In this document: positions 53,774 to 63,039 of the stretch, one piece after another
Layout: every line of letters starts with the position of its first letter
Numbering within the stretch: the first letter of the stretch is position 1
Origin: Streptomyces flaveolus
Lineage (GTDB): Bacteria; Actinomycetota; Actinomycetes; Streptomycetales; Streptomycetaceae
Assembly (NCBI RefSeq): GCF_014648815.1
Contig: NZ_BMRV01000005.1
Location: 322,758 to 386,757, forward strand
Length of the DNA: 64,000 bases
Reading direction: 5' to 3'
Notes under the pieces: model-generated
What the model was told of the DNA's origin: nothing
The model's input: the letters and a program-made list of their open reading frames with translations, nothing else
Database searches by the model: none
Translations under genes and position numbers: made by a program

Positions 53774-56155
53774 TCAGCAGGCGCCGAGGTCCTGCCAGAC
53801 GCCCCACTGTCCGGTGGTGCCGGGTTCCTCGCCCTTCGTCCACCACTTGGACTTCCAGGAGTGCCCCTCGTGGGACACCGTGACGCCCCCGCCGTACGAG
53901 TCGGCCGCACTCCAGGCCGGTGCGGCGCACTGACCGGTGCCGCCCGTCGGGCTCGGGCTCGGGGACCCCGTGCCCGTCGGTGTGGGCGTCGGGGTCGGCG
54001 TACCGGGGTTCACCACGGTGGTGCCCCGGGCCAGGTCACCGGCCAGGGCGTACGACTTGCCGCCGAACGTCGCCGTCCAGTTCGACGGCGTCGACACCGG
54101 CAGGTAGTACACGAAGTCCACGGTGGCGGAGGCGCCCGGCGCCAGCGACTGCCAGGCCGGCAGCTTCAGCGAGACGCGGTGGTAGTCGCCCTTCAGCCCG
54201 CCGGCGTTGGAGCCGGTGTGGTCGCTGCGGACGACCGTGGTGCCCCAGCCGGACTGGTCCTTGGCGTTGCCGGGGGCGGAGGTGCCGTAGTCGAACTGGA
54301 ACTCCGTGCCGCCGGGCAGCGTCGTGCCCGAGTTGTTGGTGATCTTCAGCTTCGGGCCGATCGGGTAGTTGGAGTCGCCGAGCGGGAACTGCCCGAACTC
54401 CACGTCGATGTCCAGCGCCTCGGCCGGCAGACCGGCCGCGGACCGCTTCGCCCCGTACGGGGAGGCCGACTTGAAGGTGTCGTACATCGTGCTGGTCAGC
54501 GTCGAGCCCGGTTCGTACTGCCCCGTGCCCGCGTTCCAGGCGTAGTCGCCCGCGAGCTCCCACACCATCGTGCCGCCGATGCCGCGGTCCACGACGTAGT
54601 CCGCCTTGGCCTTGACCGACTGCTCGTCCTCGGTGGACAGGAAGACCTTCTTCTCCGCGTTCCACAGCCACGGCGCGACCAGCGTGGCGTCGTACTTGCG
54701 GGCGTAGGTACCCGTCAGCCTGGTGCCGGCCGGGAAGCCGTAGTCGGTCAGGTAGTCCCCGACGACGCCCTTCTCCAGGTTCTTGGCGTGCCACATCGGG
54801 TTGGACCCGGCGGGCGACTCCTTGCCGTTGCTGTCCAGGTCGTGCCACAGGTTGTCGATGCCGACCGCGCCGTCACCGCACTTGGTCAGGCCTGAGCCCG
54901 CCGGGCAGTTCGTGGCCGGGGCCCTGCCCCACAGTCCGTCGGTGCCGCCGGTGACGTTCTTGAAGCCTCGCGTGTAGTACGGCAGCCCGATGTTGATGCG
55001 CCCGGCCGGCATCGAGCCGCGGAAGTAGTGGTAGGCCCAGTCGGTGTTGAGGTAGCCGATGCCGCCGTACTGGGACGTGGAGTAGACGCCCGCGGCGGCG
55101 AGTTCGGCGTCCTTGCCGTCGTCGAAGAGGGAGGCGTTGGGGCCGACGTACTCGTTCCAGGCGCCGTGCAGGTCGTACGACATGATGTTGACGTAGTCTA
55201 GGTACTTCTGGACCTGGAAGGTCTCCATGCCGCGCAGCAGGTATCCGGAGGACGGCGCGGCGACGGAGAGGAGGTAGTGCCTGCCGTCCGCGGCCCCCGC
55301 GCGGTCGAGCCTCTCGCGCAGCGTCTTCATCAGCGCCGCGTAGCCCTTGACCAGTCCGGCCCGGCGGCCGTTGGCGAACGACCAGTCGAGCGGGTTGCCC
55401 GCGTCCTTCATCGTCGTCGGGTACTCGTAGTCGATGTCGACGCCGTTGAAGCCGTACGTGCGGACGAAGTCGACGGCCGAGTCCGCGAAGGTGTCGATGC
55501 CGGCCTGGTTGACCGAGCCGTCGGCGTTGGTGGCCATCGAGTAGAAGCCGCCCGAGTCCGCGCGCGTGCCGTCGTCCTTGAAGTAGCCGCCCGTCTCGGC
55601 CCAGCCGCCCACCGAGATCATCGTCTTGACGTTCGGGTGCTGCTTCTTGAACTTGTTCAGCAGGTTGAAGTGGCCCTTGTAGGGGAGGCCCGGGTCCATC
55701 TCCGCGCCGCCGACGCCCGGCCACGTCATCCCGGTCGCGGGGTTCGTCGCGCCGTCCGAACCGACGGAGAGCTTGTTGGCCCCGTCGATGTGCGCGAACG
55801 CGTAGTTGATGTGCGTGACCTTGTCCCAGGGGATGTCGGAGGCCAGGTAGGCGGGTTTGCCGTCCTTGCCGGTGCGCCAGCCCGTGAAGTAGCCGATCAC
55901 CCGCCGCGGGTGGTCGGCGCCCATCTTCTCCCGGCCCTCGGCGTCGTAGACCGAGCAGTACGGGACGTCGACTCCGGGTGTCCGGTAGAGCCCGTCGGGG
56001 CGACAGGTCTCCTGGTCGGCGGCGTGCGAGACGGTGGCCGGGAGCCCGGCGAACACCAGGCCGGCGACGGCGGCGGCGCCGGCGAACAGGGCCGGTCTCG
56101 CCCGGTGGCGGGTTCTGGAGCGTGAGGGGGAAGGCACAGTCGGGTTCCTCTCCAC
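53774..56155 (-). CDS. Secreted chitinase, GH18 with ChiC and CBM5/12 chitin-binding domains
   Basis: 793 residues. The signal peptide (1-45) ends ATVSHA. The GH18 domain (about 85-550) has the SVGGW motif (181-185) and the catalytic segment FNGVDIDYEYP with acid Glu244 and Asp240/Asp242; the first position of DxxDxDxE is Asn237. A ChiC-type domain follows (about 575-715), then a Pro/Thr/Ser linker. The C-terminal CBM5/12 (about 744-793) has the SWKSKWWTKGEEPG and GVWQDLG motifs. It degrades chitin outside the cell. The promoter carries chitinase direct repeats. Confidence 0.95.
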   Translation of the reverse strand: MERNPTVPSPSRSRTRHRARPALFAGAAAVAGLVFAGLPATVSHAADQETCRPDGLYRTPGVDVPYCSVYDAEGREKMGADHPRRVIGYFTGWRTGKDGKPAYLASDIPWDKVTHINYAFAHIDGANKLSVGSDGATNPATGMTWPGVGGAEMDPGLPYKGHFNLLNKFKKQHPNVKTMISVGGWAETGGYFKDDGTRADSGGFYSMATNADGSVNQAGIDTFADSAVDFVRTYGFNGVDIDYEYPTTMKDAGNPLDWSFANGRRAGLVKGYAALMKTLRERLDRAGAADGRHYLLSVAAPSSGYLLRGMETFQVQKYLDYVNIMSYDLHGAWNEYVGPNASLFDDGKDAELAAAGVYSTSQYGGIGYLNTDWAYHYFRGSMPAGRINIGLPYYTRGFKNVTGGTDGLWGRAPATNCPAGSGLTKCGDGAVGIDNLWHDLDSNGKESPAGSNPMWHAKNLEKGVVGDYLTDYGFPAGTRLTGTYARKYDATLVAPWLWNAEKKVFLSTEDEQSVKAKADYVVDRGIGGTMVWELAGDYAWNAGTGQYEPGSTLTSTMYDTFKSASPYGAKRSAAGLPAEALDIDVEFGQFPLGDSNYPIGPKLKITNNSGTTLPGGTEFQFDYGTSAPGNAKDQSGWGTTVVRSDHTGSNAGGLKGDYHRVSLKLPAWQSLAPGASATVDFVYYLPVSTPSNWTATFGGKSYALAGDLARGTTVVNPGTPTPTPTPTGTGSPSPSPTGGTGQCAAPAWSAADSYGGGVTVSHEGHSWKSKWWTKGEEPGTTGQWGVWQDLGAC

Positions 56156-56168
56156 GGAAGTTGCGCAG

Positions 56169-56211
56169 ACCCTAGAGAGGACTAGACCAGTGAGTCAATA
56201 GGTATGGACCA
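56169..56211 (-). promoter_or_regulatory. Chitinase promoter with 12-bp DasR-type direct repeats
   Basis: On the reverse strand the order is TGGTCCATACCT (56211-56200), -35 TTGACT (56198-56193), TGGTCTAGTCCT (56189-56178), then -10 TAGGGT (56174-56169), with an 18-base spacer. The two 12-mers are the direct repeats known from Streptomyces chitinase promoters and resemble the DasR consensus TGGTCTAGACCA. Chitin/GlcNAc control is expected. Confidence 0.85.
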
Positions 56212-56366
56212 ATCTCAAGAAGGTGGGGAGACGGGGGAGTTGAGTGCGCGCGGTGGTGGGTGAGCCGTGGCCGGACGACCCGTCGAAGCACTCTGTGAGC
56301 CACCCCACACCCTCCGTCGGCATGAGTGCGTGTCGGTCGTGGCACACTGGCCCTGTACCAGAAGCA

Positions 56367-56493
56367 GCGCACTCCGGGGTCGGTGAAAGTCCGAACCGGC
56401 GGTTACAGTCCGCGACCCGGTCGCTTCCAGCGGCCGGTTGACCAGGTGAAATTCCTGGACCGACGGTTAAAGTCCGGATGGGAGGCAGTGCGC
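56367..56493 (+). ncRNA. FMN riboswitch (RFN element)
   Basis: It is closed by GCGCACT (56367-56373) pairing with AGTGCGC (56487-56493). Conserved cores are ggggtcggtgaaagtccgaa, ccggcggttacagtccgcga, ccaggtgaaattcctggacc and gacggttaaagtccggatg, then gggaggcagtg. It lies 153 bases upstream of ribE and senses FMN to shut the riboflavin operon. Confidence 0.95.
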
Positions 56494-56527
56494 GGCGGGC
56501 GAGCATATGTGCGCGCCGCCGATCTCT

Positions 56528-56552
56528 GGGCTCGTCCGTCACGGGCGGGCCC
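56528..56552 (+). terminator. Hairpin in the FMN riboswitch expression platform
   Basis: GGGCTCGTCCG (56528-56538) pairs with CGGGCGGGCCC (56542-56552), including two U-G pairs, with a 3-base loop. It lies between the aptamer and ribE and may be the FMN-controlled terminator. Confidence 0.5.
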
Positions 56553-56646
56553 CGTCCGGCGTCGCTCCCGGTGTTCTCGTTCGTCCTTTCTGTCGTTCGT
56601 CGGCAGCCCCGGAGTCCGTGCCCGAAGAGGCAGGAGGACCCGGGAA

Positions 56647-57249
56647 GTGTTCACCGGAATCGTCGAAGAGCTGGGCGAGATCACCGCTGTCGAGACCCTC
56701 GACGACGCCTGTCGCTTCCGTCTGCGCGGCCCCGTGGTCACCGAGGGGGCGCGGCACGGCGACTCCATCGCCGTCAACGGCGTGTGCCTCACCGTCGTCG
56801 ACCACGACGGCGACGAGTTCACCGCCGATGTGATGGCCGAGACCCTGAACCGCTCCAGCCTCGGCGCCCTCGCCGTCGGCTCCCGCGTCAACCTGGAGCG
56901 CCCCACCGCCGTGGGCGCCCGGCTCGGCGGCCACATCGTCCAGGGCCACGTCGACGGCACCGGCGAGATCATCGAGCGCAAGCCCTCCGAGCACTGGGAG
57001 ATCGTGAAGATCTCCCTGCCCGCCGACCTGGCGCGCTACGTCGTCGAGAAGGGCTCCATCACCGTCGACGGCATCAGCCTCACCGTCGTCGACGCCGGCC
57101 CCGACTTCTTCACCGTCAGCCTCATCCCCACCACCCTCGCCCTGACCACGCTCGGCCTCAAGCAGCCCGGCGACCCGGTCAACCTCGAGGTGGACGTCAT
57201 CGCCAAGTACGTCGAGCGGCTGCTCGGCGCCCAGGGGGGCACCCGGTGA
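56647..57249 (+). CDS. ribE: Riboflavin synthase (alpha subunit)
   Basis: 200 residues from GTG 56647 ([16 protein letters not shown]). It has two lumazine-binding halves: [12 protein letters not shown] with [12 protein letters not shown], repeated as [12 protein letters not shown] with [12 protein letters not shown]. It dismutates two lumazines to riboflavin. The frame is open upstream into the riboswitch, so this internal GTG is the real start. It overlaps ribM by four bases. Confidence 0.95.
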   Translation: MFTGIVEELGEITAVETLDDACRFRLRGPVVTEGARHGDSIAVNGVCLTVVDHDGDEFTADVMAETLNRSSLGALAVGSRVNLERPTAVGARLGGHIVQGHVDGTGEIIERKPSEHWEIVKISLPADLARYVVEKGSITVDGISLTVVDAGPDFFTVSLIPTTLALTTLGLKQPGDPVNLEVDVIAKYVERLLGAQGGTR

Positions 57250-57890
57250 ACTGGCTCAACTCCGAGGCCTTCACGCTCTTCGACCAGCACATCAAGTGGT
57301 CGGACATGATCGGCAACGTGATCGGTCTGCTCGGCCTCGCCCTCGGCTGGCGGCGCTCGATATGGACCTGGCCCGTGCAGTTCGTCTCCGGGCTCATCCT
57401 CTTCACGGCCTTCGCCACCGCCCACCTCTCCGGCAGCGCCGGCAAGCAGATCGTCGTCATGGTCGTCGCCGCCTGGGGCTTCTGGCAGTGGAACCGCGGC
57501 CGGCAGCAGAGCCAGGACGGATCGATCGCCGTGCGCTTCGCCACCTGGCGCGAACGCGGCGCCCTGGTCGGTGCCGCAGCCGTCGGCACCCTCGCGGTCG
57601 GCGGCCTGTTCACCGCCTTCCCGACCCTGTCCTGGGACCCGTGGCCGGACGCGTACATCTTCGTCGGCACCGTCGTCGCCATGTACGCCCAGGCCCGCGG
57701 CATGGTCGAGTTCTGGTTCGCCTGGCTGCTCGTCGACCTGGTCGGCGTCCCGCTGAACTTCGCCAACGGCTTCGCCTTCTCCGGCTTCGTCTACGTCCTC
57801 TACGGCGCGCTCGTCCTGTGGGGCCTGCGCGACTGGTGGCTGCGCTCCCGCAACACGACGCGGCCCGTCCCGGAAGGAGCGCCCGCATGA
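57246..57890 (+). CDS. ribM: Riboflavin/flavin transporter RibM (PnuC family)
   Basis: 214 residues from GTG 57246, overlapping ribE. PnuC-type membrane protein with about seven helices and the aromatic [17 protein letters not shown] region (here [18 protein letters not shown]). Homologues in riboflavin operons of Streptomyces and Corynebacterium import riboflavin by facilitated diffusion, which fits its FMN-riboswitch control. A plain nicotinamide riboside (PnuC) role is the alternative. Confidence 0.88.
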   Translation: MNWLNSEAFTLFDQHIKWSDMIGNVIGLLGLALGWRRSIWTWPVQFVSGLILFTAFATAHLSGSAGKQIVVMVVAAWGFWQWNRGRQQSQDGSIAVRFATWRERGALVGAAAVGTLAVGGLFTAFPTLSWDPWPDAYIFVGTVVAMYAQARGMVEFWFAWLLVDLVGVPLNFANGFAFSGFVYVLYGALVLWGLRDWWLRSRNTTRPVPEGAPA

Positions 57891-59176
57891 CTGCGGCACC
57901 CATCCTCTACAGCCCCGACGGCCCCGAGGACCTCGCCCTCGACCCCGTCGAACAGGCCATCGCCGACATCGCGGCCGGCCGCCCGGTCGTCGTCGTCGAC
58001 GACGAGAACCGCGAGAACGAGGGCGACCTCGTCATCGCCGCCGAGAAGGCGACCGAGGAGATCGTCGCCTTCATGATGAGCGAGTGCCGCGGCCTGATCT
58101 GCGCCCCCATGGAGGGCGGCGAACTGGACCGGCTCCGGCTCCCGCAGATGGTCGACGACAACACCGAGTCGATGAAGACCGCGTTCACGGTCTCCGTGGA
58201 CGCCACCGCCGCCCACGGCGTGAGCACCGGCATCTCGGCCTCCGACCGCGCCACCACCCTCCAGCTCCTGGCGAGCGGCACCGCCGAGCCGGACGACCTG
58301 GTCCGGCCCGGCCACATCTTCCCGCTGCGCGCCCGCTCCGGCGGCGTGCTGGTCCGCAACGGCCACACCGAGGCCGCCGTCGACCTCGCCCGCCTGGCGG
58401 GCCTGCGCCCGGCCGGCGCCATCGTGGAGATCGCCGGCGAGGACGGGCGCATGCTGCGGCTGCCCGAGCTGATCCCGTTCGCCCGCAAGCACGGCCTGAC
58501 GATCATCTCCATCGAGGACCTGATCTCCTACCGCCGCAGCGCCGAGCCCACCGTCCGCCGCGAGGCCGAGGTCCACCTGCCGACCCGGCACGGCGAGTTC
58601 ACGGCGTACGGCTACCGCTCCACGGTCGACGGCGTCGAGCACGTCGCCCTCGTCCACGGCGAGATCGGCGACGGCCGGGACGTCCTGGTCCGCATCCACT
58701 CCGAGTGCCTCACCGGGGACGTCTTCGGCTCCCAGCGCTGCGACTGCGGCCCCCAGCTGGACGCCTCCCTCGACCGCATCCAGGCCGAGGGCAGGGGAGT
58801 GGTGGTCTACCTCCGCGGCCACGAGGGACGTGGCATCGGCCTGATGTCCAAGCTGCGCGCCTACGAACTCCAGGAGCGCGGCCGGGACACCCTCGACGCC
58901 AACCTGGAACTCGGCCTGCCCGCCGACGCCCGCGACTACGGCGCCGGCGCCCAGATCCTCGCCGACCTCGGCGTGCGCGCCGTGCGGCTGATGACCAACA
59001 ACCCCGACAAGTCCGCCGCCCTCGAACGGCACGGCATCGACGTCACCGGCCGCGAGCCGATGCCCGTCCAGGCCGGCGAGCACAACCTCCGGTACCTGCG
59101 CACCAAGCGGGACCGGATGGGACACGACCTGCCCTGGCTGGACACGACGCCCGTGTCCACCTGCGGCAACCAGTAA
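57887..59176 (+). CDS. ribBA: Bifunctional 3,4-dihydroxy-2-butanone-4-P synthase / GTP cyclohydrolase II
   Basis: 429 residues; start at the ATGA overlap with ribM. The N-terminal RibB half (about 20-215) has the acidic [16 protein letters not shown] loop. The C-terminal RibA half (about 225-420) has the zinc cysteines in [18 protein letters not shown] and the [18 protein letters not shown] catalytic loop. It supplies both entry substrates for riboflavin. ribD is not in the window. Confidence 0.97.
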   Translation: MTAAPILYSPDGPEDLALDPVEQAIADIAAGRPVVVVDDENRENEGDLVIAAEKATEEIVAFMMSECRGLICAPMEGGELDRLRLPQMVDDNTESMKTAFTVSVDATAAHGVSTGISASDRATTLQLLASGTAEPDDLVRPGHIFPLRARSGGVLVRNGHTEAAVDLARLAGLRPAGAIVEIAGEDGRMLRLPELIPFARKHGLTIISIEDLISYRRSAEPTVRREAEVHLPTRHGEFTAYGYRSTVDGVEHVALVHGEIGDGRDVLVRIHSECLTGDVFGSQRCDCGPQLDASLDRIQAEGRGVVVYLRGHEGRGIGLMSKLRAYELQERGRDTLDANLELGLPADARDYGAGAQILADLGVRAVRLMTNNPDKSAALERHGIDVTGREPMPVQAGEHNLRYLRTKRDRMGHDLPWLDTTPVSTCGNQ

Positions 59177-59205
59177 GCGCAGCAAGCAAGGATTCAAGGA
59201 GACAC

Positions 59206-59691
59206 GTGAGCGGCAAGGGTGCACCGGAGCTGTCCGTACGCAACGTGGGTGACCTGCGGGTCGCCGTCATCGCGGCACAGTGGCACGACAAGGTGATGGA
59301 CGGACTGGTGGACGGCGCCCTGCGTGCCCTGCACGAGCTGGGGATCGACGAGCCGACCCTGCTCAGGGTCCCCGGCAGCTTCGAGCTGCCGGTGGTCGCC
59401 AAGGTCCTCGCCGGCCGCGGCTACGACGCGATCGTCGCCCTCGGCGTCGTCATCCGCGGCGGCACCCCCCACTTCGACTACGTGTGCCAGGGGGTGACCC
59501 AGGGCCTGGTCCAGGTCTCCGTCGACACCGGCGTGCCCGTCGGCTTCGGCGTGCTCACCTGCGACACCGAGGAGCAGGCCCTGGACCGGGCCGGCATCGA
59601 GGGCTCCAGCGAGGACAAGGGGCACGAGGCGGTGACCGCGGCCGTCGCCACGGCGGCCACGCTCCGCTCAGTATCCGAACCGTGGCGTTAG
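59206..59691 (+). CDS. ribH: 6,7-dimethyl-8-ribityllumazine synthase
   Basis: 161 residues from GTG 59206 (caaggagacac upstream). It condenses the RibA/RibD and RibB products. Motifs are [27 protein letters not shown] with the catalytic His, and [12 protein letters not shown]. It forms a 60-mer or pentamer in the cytoplasm. Last gene of the rib operon; hisE begins 34 bases later. Confidence 0.97.
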   Translation: MSGKGAPELSVRNVGDLRVAVIAAQWHDKVMDGLVDGALRALHELGIDEPTLLRVPGSFELPVVAKVLAGRGYDAIVALGVVIRGGTPHFDYVCQGVTQGLVQVSVDTGVPVGFGVLTCDTEEQALDRAGIEGSSEDKGHEAVTAAVATAATLRSVSEPWR

Positions 59692-59725
59692 GCCCGGCGG
59701 CACTACGCGTAAAGTGGGCGCCACC

Positions 59726-59998
59726 ATGTCCAAGAAGACTTTCGAGGAGCTCTTCACCGAGCTCCAGCACAAGGCCGCGAACGGCGACCCCGCCACCTCC
59801 CGCACCGCCGAACTGGTGGACAAGGGGGTCCATGCCATCGGCAAGAAGGTCGTCGAGGAGGCCGCCGAGGTCTGGATGGCCGCCGAGCACGAGGGCAAGG
59901 AGGCGGCGGCCGAGGAGATCTCCCAGCTGCTGTACCACGTCCAGGTGATGATGGTCGCCCGCGGGATCTCCCTGGACGACGTCTACGCCCACCTCTGA
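59726..59998 (+). CDS. hisE: Phosphoribosyl-ATP pyrophosphatase
   Basis: 90 residues from ATG 59726 ([14 protein letters not shown]); GTG 59714 is an alternative. It has the all-alpha nucleotide pyrophosphohydrolase fold with the acidic metal site in [19 protein letters not shown]. It catalyses the second step of histidine synthesis. It is paired with hisG, 49 bases downstream, away from the main his cluster. Confidence 0.96.
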   Translation: MSKKTFEELFTELQHKAANGDPATSRTAELVDKGVHAIGKKVVEEAAEVWMAAEHEGKEAAAEEISQLLYHVQVMMVARGISLDDVYAHL

Positions 59999-60047
59999 AG
60001 TCTCCAGCTCTCCCCTTACACCCCTTCACACAAAGGAAGCCGACCTC

Positions 60048-60896
60048 ATGCTGCGCATCGCCGTCCCCAACAAGGGTTCCCTGTCAGGCCCCGCGGGGGA
60101 GATGCTGCATGAGGCCGGCTACCAGCAGCGCCGCGAGTCCAAGGAACTGCGCATCGTCGACCCGGTGAACGAGGTGGAGTTCTTCTACCTCCGCCCCCGT
60201 GACATCGCGATCTACGTCTCCTCCGGCCGCCTCGACATCGGCATCACCGGCCGCGACCTGCTGGTCGACTCCGGCGCCCGGGCGGAGGAGATCCTCCCGC
60301 TCGGCTTCGCCCGCTCCACCTTCCGCTTCGCCGCCAAGCCGGGAACCGCGAGCGGCATCGAGGACCTCAAGGGCAGGACCGTCGCCACCTCCTACGAGGG
60401 CATCGTCGCCGGCCACCTCGCCGAGAACGGCGTCGACGCCTCCGTCGTCCACCTCGACGGCGCCGTCGAGACCGCCATCGAGCTGGGCGTCGCCGAGGTC
60501 ATCGCCGACGTCGTCGAGACCGGCACCTCGTTGCGCAACGCCGGGCTGGAGGTCTTCGGCGAGCCCATCATGAAGTCCGAGGCGGTCGTGATCCGCCGCA
60601 CCGGAGCCGACGCGGAGGAGCCCAAGGTCCAGCAGTTCCTGCGCCGCCTCCAGGGCGTCCTGGTGGCCCGGACGTACGTGATGATGGACTACGACTGCCG
60701 CGTCGAGCAGCTGGAGAAGGCCGTCGCGCTCACCCCCGGCCTGGAGTCCCCGACCGTCTCCCCGCTGCACAACGAGGGCTGGGTCGCCGTCCGCGCCATG
60801 GTCCCCTCCAAGGAGGCCCAGCGGATCATGGACGACCTGTACGACATCGGCGCCCGGGCCATCCTGACCACGGCCATCCACGCCTGCCGTCTGTGA
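60048..60896 (+). CDS. hisG: ATP phosphoribosyltransferase (long form)
   Basis: 282 residues, aaaggaag upstream. It catalyses the first committed step of histidine synthesis. The catalytic domains I/II contain RLDIGITGRDLL and the PRPP loop VIADVVETGTSLRNAGL. The C-terminal ACT-like domain (about 210-282), which binds histidine for feedback, marks the HisG-long type that needs no HisZ. Confidence 0.97.
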   Translation: MLRIAVPNKGSLSGPAGEMLHEAGYQQRRESKELRIVDPVNEVEFFYLRPRDIAIYVSSGRLDIGITGRDLLVDSGARAEEILPLGFARSTFRFAAKPGTASGIEDLKGRTVATSYEGIVAGHLAENGVDASVVHLDGAVETAIELGVAEVIADVVETGTSLRNAGLEVFGEPIMKSEAVVIRRTGADAEEPKVQQFLRRLQGVLVARTYVMMDYDCRVEQLEKAVALTPGLESPTVSPLHNEGWVAVRAMVPSKEAQRIMDDLYDIGARAILTTAIHACRL

Positions 60897-60948
60897 CCCG
60901 CCGCCCCTGACCCGTCGTCCCTCCAGCGTGACCCGGAGCACACACACC

Positions 60949-61428
60949 ATGTCGGACGCACCGTCGGGCGCCGGACCGGATCTGCCCGCCCTGCCCGTCA
61001 CCTTCCGGCCGGGCCGCACCCGCGCCGTCCTCATCAGCCTCGCCGTCGCCACGGTCGTGACCGTGTCGGCGGTCGGCCTGCTGCTGAACGGGCTCGGCCC
61101 GGGGGAGCGCCTCAGCTTCGTGCTGACGGCCCTCTTCCTGGCCGGCGTCCTGATGCTGCTGTCCCGGCCCAAGGTCGTCGCCGAGGAGTCGGGCGTCACC
61201 GTCGTCAACCTGACGGCCAAGCGGCGCCTGGAGTGGCCGGAGATCCTCCAGGTCAACCTCCGCGCCGGCGACCCGTGGGTGTTCCTCGACCTCAGCGACG
61301 GCACCAGCCTGCCCGCGCTCGGCATCCAGCCGGGCATCGCCAAGCAGCGTGCCATCGCCGACGCGCGTGCCCTGCGCGCCCTGGTGGAGGCCCGCTCCGC
61401 CGCCGGCCCCGAGGCACCGCGCGGCTGA
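60949..61428 (+). CDS. PH-domain membrane protein (bacterial PH, CFP6-like)
   Basis: 159 residues from ATG 60949. Two transmembrane helices lie at about residues 25-44 and 54-72 (LISLAVATVVTVSAVGLLLN; FVLTALFLAGVLMLLS). A small PH-like domain follows (VVAEESGVTVVNLTAKRRLEWPEILQVNLR). It resembles the mycobacterial CFP6/low-molecular-weight antigen 6 family. The function is unknown. It follows hisG, as in related genomes. Confidence 0.8.
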   Translation: MSDAPSGAGPDLPALPVTFRPGRTRAVLISLAVATVVTVSAVGLLLNGLGPGERLSFVLTALFLAGVLMLLSRPKVVAEESGVTVVNLTAKRRLEWPEILQVNLRAGDPWVFLDLSDGTSLPALGIQPGIAKQRAIADARALRALVEARSAAGPEAPRG

Positions 61429-61525
61429 CCGCGTACGCCCCCGGGACGCCCTCCGGAGCAACCGGGGGACCGGCTCGGCGGCGTCCACCCTGCCGCACAC
61501 CCCCTTTTCGTGATTAATCTGGGAA

Positions 61526-61688
61526 CGGAGACGCGGTCGTCGCGGCTCCGCCCCTGTCGCTCCGCCCGGTGCGCAGGGGTTCCTGCTACCCGAGGAGTGA
61601 CTCCCTCCGGCGATGGACGGATCGTCCTGCAGTACCTGCGCCGCCCCCTGCCGACATAGCGCGGACCGCACCCACGAGGTGCGCGTCC
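61526..61688 (+). other. Hairpin-rich leader before the CNNM genes
   Basis: Five successive hairpins can be drawn: 61526-61550, 61551-61579 (CCCCTG/CAGGGG), 61592-61607, 61615-61627 (GGACG/CGTCC) and 61663-61688 (GGACCGCACC with GGTGCGCGTCC, one bulge). A TAATCT -10-like hexamer at 61515 would start a transcript just before them. It does not match the M-box consensus I know. Possible structured 5' UTR of the gene at 61708. Confidence 0.4.
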
Positions 61689-61707
61689 CTGCGGAGGCGG
61701 CGGCATC

Positions 61708-63039
61708 ATGACCACCCCCCTGCTGCTCCTGGCAGCCGCGTTCCTGCTGATCCTGGCCAACGGCTTCTTCGTCGCGGCCGAGTTCGGCCTCGTCACGGTC
61801 GAACGGGCGGACGCCGAACAGGCCGCCGCCGACGGCGACCGACGTGCCCGCCGGGTCGTCGAGTCCCTCAAGGAGCTGTCCTTCCAGCTCTCCGGCACCC
61901 AGCTCGGCATCACCATCACCTCCCTCGTCGTCGGCATGCTCGCCGAACCGGCCCTCGCCCAGCTGCTGGACGGCCCGTTCACCGCGATCGGCGTCCCCGA
62001 CGGCGCCGTGTCCGGGGTGTCGGTCGTCGTCGGCATGCTGCTGGCCTCGGCCGTGCAGATGGTGATCGGCGAGCTCGTGCCCAAGAACTGGGCGGTGTCC
62101 AAGCCGCTGCACGTCGCGCGCTTCGTCGCCGGCCCGCAGCACGTCTTCGCGCGGCTGTTCCGCCCCGTGATCTCCGCGCTGAACACCGTCGCCAACCGGC
62201 TCGTCCGCATGCTCGGCATCGAGCCGGCCGAGGAGCTGGCCTCCGCCCGCACCCCCGGCGAACTGGTCTCCCTCGCCCGGCACTCCGCCCGGGCCGGCGC
62301 CCTGGAACAGGACACGGCGGAACTCTTCGTCCGCACCCTGTCCCTGGGCGAACTGACCGCACAGCACGTCATGACCCCCCGCGTGAAGGTCAGCGCCCTG
62401 CAGTCCTCGGCGACCGCCGAGGACGTGGTCAACCTGACCCGCGCCACCGGTCTGTCCCGCTTCCCCGTCTACCGGGAGAAGATCGACGAGATCGTCGGCA
62501 TGGTCCACCTCAAGGACGCTCTCGCCGTCCCCGTGCACGACCGGCTGCGCACCCCCGCCGGCCGTATCGCCCGCCCGGCCCTGCTCGTCCCCGAGACCCT
62601 GCCGGTACGGCCGCTGCTCACCCGGCTGCGCAGCGAGCAGCCCATCGCGGTCGTCGTCGACGAGTACGGCGGCACCGCCGGCGTCGTCACCCTGGAGGAC
62701 ATCGTCGAGGAGATCGTCGGCGAGGTCCGCGACGAGCACGACGGCGCGGACGTGCCCGAACTCGCCCCCGCCCCGCCCGAGGACGGCCGCCCCGCCTGGG
62801 ACGTCGACGGCAGCTGCCGCGTCGACGCCCTGCGCCGCATCGGCCTGGAGACGCCCGAGGGCCCGTACGAGACGGTGGCCGGCCTGGTCGCCGACCTGCT
62901 CGGCCGGATCCCGGCCGTCGGGGACCGCGCGGAACTGCCCGGCTGGCGGCTGTCGGTCCGGCAGGTCGGCCACTACCGCGCCGAGCGGATACGGCTGGTG
63001 CGGACGGCGCCGGCGTCGCTGCTGGAGGCCGCCCGATGA
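61708..63039 (+). CDS. CNNM/CorC-type transporter or hemolysin-family protein (first of pair)
   Basis: 443 residues. The DUF21 membrane domain (about 1-200) has LILANGFFVAAEFGLVTVERAD and QLGITITSLVVGMLAEP. A CBS pair (about 217-340) includes VMTPRVKVSALQ and IAVVVDEYGGTAGVVTLEDIVEEIVGE. A C-terminal CorC_HlyC domain completes it. Members are linked to magnesium or cobalt efflux. It overlaps the next gene by four bases. Confidence 0.92.
   Translation: MTTPLLLLAAAFLLILANGFFVAAEFGLVTVERADAEQAAADGDRRARRVVESLKELSFQLSGTQLGITITSLVVGMLAEPALAQLLDGPFTAIGVPDGAVSGVSVVVGMLLASAVQMVIGELVPKNWAVSKPLHVARFVAGPQHVFARLFRPVISALNTVANRLVRMLGIEPAEELASARTPGELVSLARHSARAGALEQDTAELFVRTLSLGELTAQHVMTPRVKVSALQSSATAEDVVNLTRATGLSRFPVYREKIDEIVGMVHLKDALAVPVHDRLRTPAGRIARPALLVPETLPVRPLLTRLRSEQPIAVVVDEYGGTAGVVTLEDIVEEIVGEVRDEHDGADVPELAPAPPEDGRPAWDVDGSCRVDALRRIGLETPEGPYETVAGLVADLLGRIPAVGDRAELPGWRLSVRQVGHYRAERIRLVRTAPASLLEAAR

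Noticed and set aside
61500..61707. M-box magnesium riboswitch before the CNNM genes
   Set aside because: The region is structured, but I cannot find the conserved ggugaggcucc and later M-box cores, so the element is left unnamed.
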